Part shown: piece after piece, positions 58,259 through 64,000 of the stretch
How positions within the stretch are numbered: the first letter of the stretch is position 1
How the letters are laid out: the number at the start of each line of letters is the position of its first letter
Assembly (NCBI RefSeq): GCF_030143255.1
Contig: NZ_JARJNR010000005.1
Span: 292,599 to 356,598 of the forward strand
Reading direction: 5' to 3'
Source of the DNA: Frigidibacter sp. SD6-1
GTDB lineage: Bacteria; Pseudomonadota; Alphaproteobacteria; Rhodobacterales; Rhodobacteraceae
Length of the DNA: 64,000 bases
Program-made: the position numbers and the translations under genes
The notes under the pieces: generated by a model
Told to the model about the DNA's origin: nothing
The model's input: only the letters and a program-made list of their open reading frames with translations
Databases searched by the model: none

Positions 58259-59452
58259 ATGGCATCACTGACCATCGACAGCGTCGGCAAGAAATACGGC
58301 GAGGTCCGCGCCATCAAGAACGTGTCGCTTACGGTCGAGGACGGAGAGTTCCTTGTGCTTGTGGGTCCTTCTGGCTGCGGCAAATCCACGCTTCTGCGGA
58401 TGATCGCAGGACTTGAAAGCCTGACAGAGGGGCGCATCTTCCTCGGCGACCGCGATGTCAGCGCGGTCGATCCCAAGGACCGCGACGTGGCGATGGTCTT
58501 CCAGAACTACGCGCTTTACCCCCACATGACCGTGTTCGAGAACATGGCCTTCGGCCTGCGCCAGCGGAAGGTGCCCAAGGCCGAGGCGCGGGAAAAGGTG
58601 TTGCAGGCGGCGCGCATCCTCGATCTGGAATCGCTGATCGACCGCAAGCCCGGTGCGCTGTCGGGCGGGCAGCGCCAGCGGGTGGCGATGGGCCGCGCCA
58701 TCGTGCGCAGCCCGGCGATCTACCTGATGGACGAACCCTTGTCGAACCTCGACGCCAAGCTCCGGGTGCAGATGCGCGCGGAACTGAAGCTCTTGCGCCA
58801 GCGCCTGGGCGTAACCACGGTCTATGTCACCCATGACCAGGTCGAGGCGATGACGCTGGGCGACCGCGTCGCCGTCCTGTCGCCGCACCGGGCGGACGAG
58901 GCGACGAACCTGCAGCAATGCGACAGCCCGCAACAGCTGTATCTTGAGCCGCGCAACATGTTCGTCGCGGGCTTCATCGGTTCGCCCGCGATGAACTTCG
59001 TCTATGCCGATATCACGGCGGCAGGTCAGGCCCTTTCGGCACGGATCGTCGGCACCGACACCGACCTGGCGCTGACACCCGAAAACCTGCCCGTCTTCGC
59101 GGCCCTTCGCGCCCACGCGGGGCGGCGCGTCATCATGGGCATCCGCCCCGAATATGTCTCGCTCGCCCCGCACGGCGCGGCGATGATGTCGCAGGAGATG
59201 AGCGTCGACGTGACGATATCCGAGCTTGTGGGGCCGGATGCCTTCCTGCATTTCGACCTGCCCACACCCGAGGTCGGGCGCGAGCTGCTGACCGTCCTCA
59301 ACGACGGCGAAAAGACGCTGGGCTCCGGCGCGCGCTTCGTCGCCCGGGTGGCCGCCGAAAGGTTGGCGGCGCCGTCCGGCCGGATGACACTCCATCTCGA
59401 CATCCGGCGGCTGCATTTCTTCGACGAAGCAACAACGCTGCGGATCGCCTGA
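58259..59452 (+). CDS. ABC sugar transporter ATP-binding protein (UgpC/MsmK-like)
   Basis: A 397-residue ATPase: Walker A GPSGCGKST (about residue 38), Q-loop MVFQNYALYPHM, signature LSGGQRQRVAMGRAI, Walker B IYLMDEPLSNLD, then a C-terminal TOBE regulatory domain. A short extra loop SPHRADEATNLQQCDSPQQ sits before the TOBE part. Last gene of the operon. Confidence 0.95.
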   Translation: MASLTIDSVGKKYGEVRAIKNVSLTVEDGEFLVLVGPSGCGKSTLLRMIAGLESLTEGRIFLGDRDVSAVDPKDRDVAMVFQNYALYPHMTVFENMAFGLRQRKVPKAEAREKVLQAARILDLESLIDRKPGALSGGQRQRVAMGRAIVRSPAIYLMDEPLSNLDAKLRVQMRAELKLLRQRLGVTTVYVTHDQVEAMTLGDRVAVLSPHRADEATNLQQCDSPQQLYLEPRNMFVAGFIGSPAMNFVYADITAAGQALSARIVGTDTDLALTPENLPVFAALRAHAGRRVIMGIRPEYVSLAPHGAAMMSQEMSVDVTISELVGPDAFLHFDLPTPEVGRELLTVLNDGEKTLGSGARFVARVAAERLAAPSGRMTLHLDIRRLHFFDEATTLRIA

Positions 59453-59524
59453 ACGGCGATCGGCGCGGAGGCGACTATAGCGCCGAAGCGAGCAGAAAAG
59501 CCGCGCAGCCCCGGGAGGCCGGTC

Positions 59525-59956
59525 TCAATATGCGTCAACATTCCGAGCAATAGCTGTGATTGAGCATCCGCACGATGTCTCTAAACTAACAAGCTTGCAG
59601 CCAACATATCGATTACACACTCGCACAACTTCGAGAACGAGATTGTCCTCAGTCAGGGTCTCTTGAAAAATTGCGCGCCATGCATTTACCGTTCTGTCAA
59701 TGAACTTCCTAGAAAAATGATCTATATCGTCGACATGAATATACGATACGATATTACCATCAAGAAAGTTTGAAATGCGAAGCATTTTTATTCCACTCAA
59801 CGATATCTTGGTCTTGGCACCTGAAGAACTATTGATTACTACCCCTATCGTTTTGTGCTCCAGATCGACGTCCATATGGCAAAGAATTCCGTCATGATAT
59901 TCAACCCCGGTTAGAATGCCATGACTGTCGGTGATCAGTCGTGACTCCTTGCTCAT
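59525..59956 (-). CDS. Immunity-like hypothetical protein, low GC
   Basis: A 143-residue protein (MSKESRLITDSHGILTGVEY at the start) with codon use much richer in A/T than its neighbours, a sign of transfer. No family recognised. It lies directly downstream of the displaced Rhs tip at 60117, the place where a cognate immunity gene is found in Rhs cassettes; this is the basis for the call. Confidence 0.6.
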   Translation of the reverse strand: MSKESRLITDSHGILTGVEYHDGILCHMDVDLEHKTIGVVINSSSGAKTKISLSGIKMLRISNFLDGNIVSYIHVDDIDHFSRKFIDRTVNAWRAIFQETLTEDNLVLEVVRVCNRYVGCKLVSLETSCGCSITAIARNVDAY

Positions 59957-60116
59957 TTTCCGTATCCTCGGTGCTTCGGCAAAAGTTTCAGTATTGCATC
60001 AGTGCGTCGGCGGGACATATGGACCACGTGGCGGAGGGGGGTCTCCCGGGCGCGGGAGCAGCGGCGGCCCGCGGTCAACATGAGTAGGCGACCCGCCGTC
60101 GCTCGGTCGAGTCCAG

Positions 60117-60848
60117 TCATGAACTTGGTCCTGAGAGCCGAAACCTTCTCATCTGGATGTGGCCAATCCCGATCCGTCTTCGGATAGCCGTCAGGCCCGT
60201 ACTCCCTGGACTGAGTTCCGCACCGAACTGTTGTGCAAGGAGGACCCTGGAACGGAGGCGTGCTTCCGGGCCATCGGTGAAGCCATTGCCGCCACCAGCC
60301 CCTCCTGGTCCTCCGCCGCCACCGCCAGCCTTGTTCCAGGCTTTCGTAGCCCAGCGAAGAGCCTTCCAGGGGGAAAAGTTCGAGAAGAGCGAATAGAAAA
60401 AGTCTCCGACGGTGTAGCAGTCGTCGGACAGGTAGTCATAGAGCATCCATCCCAAGCCGATGCAAGCTGGCAGCAGTGGGGCGGCCGGACCGAAGCACTC
60501 ACCCCTCGGGTCAATGAAGCGTCCGGGATTCTGTCCTGCATACCCATAGACACTCGCCCCATCCACCAGCCCCAGCGGGTCGGCCTGGATGTACCGGCCC
60601 GTCGTCGGATCGTAGTCCCGCATCCAGTTCTGGTGAAGCCCCGATTCCATCTAGAACCATTGCCCCGGGAAGCGCAGGTCGATCGGCGCGCCGGTGGTCA
60701 CATGGACGCCGCCGAACGGCAGGTAGCTCGCCCGCCACACCACCGTCCCCGCCATCGTCGTCGCAAAGACCGGCCGGCCGATATGGTCCACCCGCACGAG
60801 ATAAACCTGCCCGCCCTCGATCACGACGATGGAGAAGTTGCGGGCCAA
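60117..60848 (-). pseudogene. Displaced (orphan) Rhs C-terminal tip
   Basis: From about 60824 the sequence duplicates the end of the Rhs core of the gene at 61402-63966 (YLVRVDHIGRPVFATTMAGT ... RDYDPTTGRYIQADPLGL), but a TAG replaces a Gln codon at 60651-60653. After DPRGE it carries a different C-terminal domain (CFGPAAPLLPACIGLGWML, Gly-rich linker, 60117 end). Such orphan tips act as reservoirs of alternative toxins. The region upstream of 60848 has no start suited to export. Confidence 0.75.
60502..60824. repeat. 323-bp direct repeat, copy A (Rhs core end)
   Basis: Nearly identical to 61853-62175; the copies diverge at both ends. It could recombine to swap the Rhs toxin tip. Confidence 0.85.
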
Positions 60849-60880
60849 GCCTCGAGAACGAGTCGACGTCCCGGTGTTGG

Positions 60881-61405
60881 CTAAGCTCCATTCCGGATAG
60901 GATGACCGTCAGCATCCCTCAGCCCCCCATGGTAACGCCATCGATCGACCGCCTCAATAACGCCCCGCGCATCCGGCGCATCATCAATAGCGCGGGAAAG
61001 CTGCTCCGATCTGCGCCCCATGCCGAGTTGACGGATTGAGGCTAAGACTTGCCGTTTATATTCTTCTATGGGGACTCTCCGCGTGCCCACAAGATGCGGC
61101 CCAAAGTAGAAGAAATGCTGTTGAATCTTTGATAACATCGCTGGAATTAAAATTGGCTCTAAGATGGCAGAAGAGACAGGTCCGAATCTTGGCCATCCGC
61201 ATTCGCCGCTATATTCGAAGCAAAACCCTGCCGAGTCAAAAATACGCCCTTCAACAAATTTACCTTTCTTGGGCATCCGACTAAAGGTAATGTAGTTTGA
61301 CTGCTTGCGCACAATGTCCATGACTGTGTACTTTCGCCTTCGGTTTTCCGCCAGCAGAACCGGATACGCGAGCGCGCCAGGCGCTATGTCAACCTTTCCA
61401 TTCAT
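60881..61405 (-). CDS. Immunity-like protein of the Rhs toxin
   Basis: A 174-residue protein (MNGKVDIAPGALAYPVLLAE at the start) of lower GC than the window. Its ATG overlaps the Rhs stop (ATGA), so it is translationally coupled to the toxin, the usual sign of a cognate immunity protein. It resembles many unassigned Rhs-linked immunity proteins in size, but no family is recognised. Confidence 0.7.
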   Translation of the reverse strand: MNGKVDIAPGALAYPVLLAENRRRKYTVMDIVRKQSNYITFSRMPKKGKFVEGRIFDSAGFCFEYSGECGWPRFGPVSSAILEPILIPAMLSKIQQHFFYFGPHLVGTRRVPIEEYKRQVLASIRQLGMGRRSEQLSRAIDDAPDARGVIEAVDRWRYHGGLRDADGHPIRNGA

Positions 61406-63966
61406 GGTCCAACCACTTCCCCTGCTACACCGCCCAGTAAGCCCCCTCCGATCCAACCTGGCGTTCTAAGAATAGTTCTGGTCACGACATCGTACATCTG
61501 GTCGGCGGGTACATTTCGGATCCGTCGGTAGTAATCCGTCGCCGCGTGGAAGCCTGGCGTGACGTAATTCCCATTCAAGGCCCTATAAGGGTTTGAGCGC
61601 CCATTTAGCCACCTCATGAAATCGCTCCCATTGTTCATGATTCTCGACGGTACGGCATGGGAGAATTCCGTGCCCGCGCGCCTAACCCCAGTCGCCCAGA
61701 AGCCGCCACCGGCAAAGATCGCGCCTAACGTCGCGTCCACGGCAAGTTCTTCCCAAGTGTAGCATCCGTCGCCAATTGCCTGGTCAAGCATGTAGCCAGA
61801 TATCGCTCCGAGACCGGCACCGATCAACATCCCGACGCACCATGGACACTCCCCCCTCGGATCAATCCACCGCCCCGGGTTCTGCCGCGCATATCCATAG
61901 ACGCTCGCCCCATCCACCAGCCCCAGCGGGTCGGCCTGGATGTACCTCCCCGTCGTCGGATCGTAGTCCCGCATCCAGTTCTGGTGCAAGCCGCTCTCCA
62001 TCTGGAACCACTGCCCCGGAAACCGCAGGTCGATCGGCGCGCCGGTGGTCACATGGACGCCGCCGAACGGCAGGTAGCTCGCCCGCCACACCACCGTCCC
62101 CGCCATCGTCGTCGCAAAGACCGGCCGGCCGATATGGTCCACCCGCACGAGATAAACCTGCCCGCCCTCGATCACAGCCACCGGCAGGTCGCCGAGCCAG
62201 ACATAGGACCGGATCAGCGCGCCCGTCGCCCCGTCATATTCCGCCAGCCGGTGCCCGGCCGAATCGAAGACCGAATGGATCACCTGCCCAGAGGCGAGCG
62301 TGCGCGAGACCTGCCGCCCGAGCGCGTCGTAACGGTAGCTGCCCTGCACGACCCCGCCGAGCGAGACCGCGGAAAGCCGCCCCGCCGCATTGTAGCCATA
62401 GCCATAGGCCAGCCCGCCGCGCTGGTCGGTGATGACATTCCCCGCCGCGTCATAGGTAAAGGCCCGCGGCGCCCCGGCCCCGGCGCTGACCGTGGTCAGG
62501 CGGTTCGAGGTGGAAGGGTAGGCGTAACTCTCCACCCCCGAAGGCGTCGATTGCTCCACCCGGTTGCCGACCCCGTCATAGAGGAAGCCATAAGCGCCAT
62601 AAGGGCCGGAGGCCGACGACAGCGCCTCGCGTGGCGTGTAGGCGAAGCTCTCGTTGTTCGAGGGCGCAAGCAGGTCGGCGATGCCCGTCAGATTGTCGCG
62701 CGTGTCGTAGGACAGCTCCAGATCGCGCAAGATCGCCGGGCGCTGGGAATCGGTCAGGGCGATCAGACGGTAGCTCTCGTCATAGATACGCTCCTCAATC
62801 GAGCCATCGGCGAACTTCATCACGGCAAGCGGCCCGTTGGGCAGATAGGTGATATTGTCGACGAGCGTGGTAAGGGGGCCGGTGCCGCCCGGTTGCCAGG
62901 AGACACGGATCACCCGCCCGTCATCGTCGAGCGTGTAATGGATGAAGTCGGACGACGGCGCCGGATAGCGGATGCGCAGCGGATCGCCGTCATAGTTGGC
63001 CTGCTCCTGCACGTAATAGCTGCGCCCGGGTGCGAGCGTGAAGTTCCGGCCCGTGATGTAACCGACGCTGGTGCTGACGATGTCGCTCATCGAGAGGTCG
63101 ACATAACTGTCCTTGATTTTGCTCAGTTTGCCCTGGGCATTGTAGAAGAACCAAAGGTCTTCGGCCGCGCCGCCGGAATAGTCGATCTTCTTGATCCGGC
63201 CGCCATTGTCGTAGGTGTAAAGCGCCGTGATGCCGCGCGCGTCGGTGCGCGAGGCGACGAGGCCACGGCTGTCATAGCTCATCGCGATGGTGCCGCGGTC
63301 GGGGCTCGTCTCGCCGATCACATCGCCGAAACCGTTGTAGGTGAAGCTCGTCGAGAGGCTGCGGGGATCGGTGTAGAGCGTCATCCGGTCGGCCTCGTCA
63401 TAGGCCATGCCGGTCTGGTAGCTTTCCTCGTCGGTCTCGGTGATGGCGCGGTTCAGCGCGTCATAGGCGGTCGAGGCGGTGAAGTTCATCGCATCGGTGA
63501 CCGAGGTCAGGTTGTCCTCGACATCGTGGGTATTGGCCCAGACCTGGCCATTGGCGCCAAGCTGGCGCAGGACCCGGCCGAGCGCGTCGAACTCCGTCTC
63601 CGCCCAGAAGGTCGCGGGCGCGGCGCCGTCGGAATATTCCGTGCGCGTCAGGTTGCCCATCAGGTCGTAGCTGTAGGAGGCGGTATCGCCCGACGGGTTC
63701 ACGGTCTTCGTCAGGCGGCGCGCAGCGTCATAGGTGAAGGTCCAGGTCTTGCCGCGGGTGTTGGTGTAGGTCAGAAGCTGGCCGATCACATCGTAAGTAT
63801 AGGTGCTGGCAGGGGGTGTCGTGCCCGCATTGCCGTAGCGGGTTGTAAGAATCCGCCCCTCGGCATCATAGGTGAACTGCCATTCGGTCCCGTCCGGCAG
63901 GGTGATGCGCGCGGGCTGCCCGGTCGGGCTGAAGGCAGCTGACCTGCCACGGGATTTTTCCTCCAT
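61402..63966 (-). CDS. Rhs repeat toxin protein, 5' truncated
   Basis: An 854-residue protein of YD repeats (many GxxxxYxYDxxGRL-like units) ending in the RHS core (DPTTGRYIQADPLGLVDGAS) and DPRGE, after which a 141-residue variable toxin tip begins (CPWCVGMLIGAGLGAISGYM; EFSHAVPSRIM; LNGNYVTPGFHAATDYYRRI). Full Rhs proteins are much longer; here a stop lies 9 nt before the first ATG and the rhs-like sequence begins abruptly at about 63940. The N-terminus was therefore cut off, probably by an insertion. Confidence 0.85.
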   Translation of the reverse strand: MEEKSRGRSAAFSPTGQPARITLPDGTEWQFTYDAEGRILTTRYGNAGTTPPASTYTYDVIGQLLTYTNTRGKTWTFTYDAARRLTKTVNPSGDTASYSYDLMGNLTRTEYSDGAAPATFWAETEFDALGRVLRQLGANGQVWANTHDVEDNLTSVTDAMNFTASTAYDALNRAITETDEESYQTGMAYDEADRMTLYTDPRSLSTSFTYNGFGDVIGETSPDRGTIAMSYDSRGLVASRTDARGITALYTYDNGGRIKKIDYSGGAAEDLWFFYNAQGKLSKIKDSYVDLSMSDIVSTSVGYITGRNFTLAPGRSYYVQEQANYDGDPLRIRYPAPSSDFIHYTLDDDGRVIRVSWQPGGTGPLTTLVDNITYLPNGPLAVMKFADGSIEERIYDESYRLIALTDSQRPAILRDLELSYDTRDNLTGIADLLAPSNNESFAYTPREALSSASGPYGAYGFLYDGVGNRVEQSTPSGVESYAYPSTSNRLTTVSAGAGAPRAFTYDAAGNVITDQRGGLAYGYGYNAAGRLSAVSLGGVVQGSYRYDALGRQVSRTLASGQVIHSVFDSAGHRLAEYDGATGALIRSYVWLGDLPVAVIEGGQVYLVRVDHIGRPVFATTMAGTVVWRASYLPFGGVHVTTGAPIDLRFPGQWFQMESGLHQNWMRDYDPTTGRYIQADPLGLVDGASVYGYARQNPGRWIDPRGECPWCVGMLIGAGLGAISGYMLDQAIGDGCYTWEELAVDATLGAIFAGGGFWATGVRRAGTEFSHAVPSRIMNNGSDFMRWLNGRSNPYRALNGNYVTPGFHAATDYYRRIRNVPADQMYDVVTRTILRTPGWIGGGLLGGVAGEVVGP
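61853..62175. repeat. 323-bp direct repeat, copy B (Rhs core end)
   Basis: Partner of 60502-60824, inside the intact Rhs reading frame. Confidence 0.85.
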
Positions 63967-64000
63967 TAGGAACTAGAGTCCGACCCAACGAAGGGACGGA
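63940..64000. mobile_element. Possible end of an IS3-family element
   Basis: At 63940 the Rhs sequence gives way to TGACCTGCCACGGGATTTTT, then CTAGAGTCCGACCC and GAAGGGACGGA at the window edge. This looks like the outer end and leader of IS3-family elements that begin with TG, as I recall them. No transposase is inside the window, so the call is tentative. Confidence 0.4.

Overview
The window comes from a GC-rich, aerobic alphaproteobacterium, most likely Rhodobacterales. The evidence is the NepR/PhyR/EcfG general stress system, alphaproteobacterial families such as HWE/HisKA_2 kinases and ExoD, very high GC at third codon positions, and a cytochrome oxidase operon with a fused subunit I-III. 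No rRNA, tRNA or CRISPR array was seen.

Layout. 1-3735: terminal oxidase operon (fused ctaD/E, small membrane protein, CtaG-like assembly factor, triheme cytochrome c). 3776-9622: stress genes (PfpI, host-attachment protein, CsbD, PPOX, cyclopropane-fatty-acid synthase, ExoD, SDR). 9609-16525 (minus): galU, glycosyltransferase, glycogen-debranching-type enzyme, otsA and otsB, a sugar/trehalose cluster. 16607-25279: HdeA-like protein, periplasmic molybdenum aldehyde dehydrogenase with FeS and triheme cytochrome subunits, BON protein, DUF2231 and a sorbosone-dehydrogenase-type beta-propeller. 25399-28190: an EcfG-like sigma factor facing a MASE1-PAS-HWE kinase. 28238-43172: a dense run of small stress genes (DUF892, sodC, BON, DUF421, redoxin, DUF378, DUF3008, DUF481, low-complexity proteins) mixed with gene remnants. 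43674-48909: core stress control locus (nepR-like gene, phyR on the minus strand, nepR-ecfG-histidine kinase, phospholipase D). 48928-52098: small membrane and envelope stress genes. 52507-59452: ROK regulator divergent from a sugar ABC transporter operon with an oxidoreductase. 59525-64000: Rhs toxin locus with two immunity-like genes, a displaced Rhs tip and a probable IS end at the right edge.

The unifying signal is about 36 copies of one promoter pattern, GGAAC-N16/17-(C/T/G)GTT, the known target of the alphaproteobacterial general stress sigma EcfG. They stand before most genes from 3.7 to 52 kb, on both strands and often as divergent pairs. The regulators (phyR, nepR-ecfG, a second EcfG-like sigma) carry the same promoter, so the island holds both the control circuit and much of its regulon: trehalose synthesis, superoxide and peroxide defence, envelope and acid stress proteins, and many disordered or membrane mini-proteins.

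Two of these promoters have no protein gene behind them. Each is followed at the predicted transcription start by a hairpin with a C-rich, anti-Shine-Dalgarno-like loop and, within about 100 nt, by a terminator hairpin (minus strand about 36590-36680; plus strand about 29684-29784). These are candidate stress-induced small RNAs similar in design to Caulobacter GsrN, and they are the most interesting undescribed elements here. Four short NepR-like proteins for only two EcfG-like sigma factors are a second notable feature.
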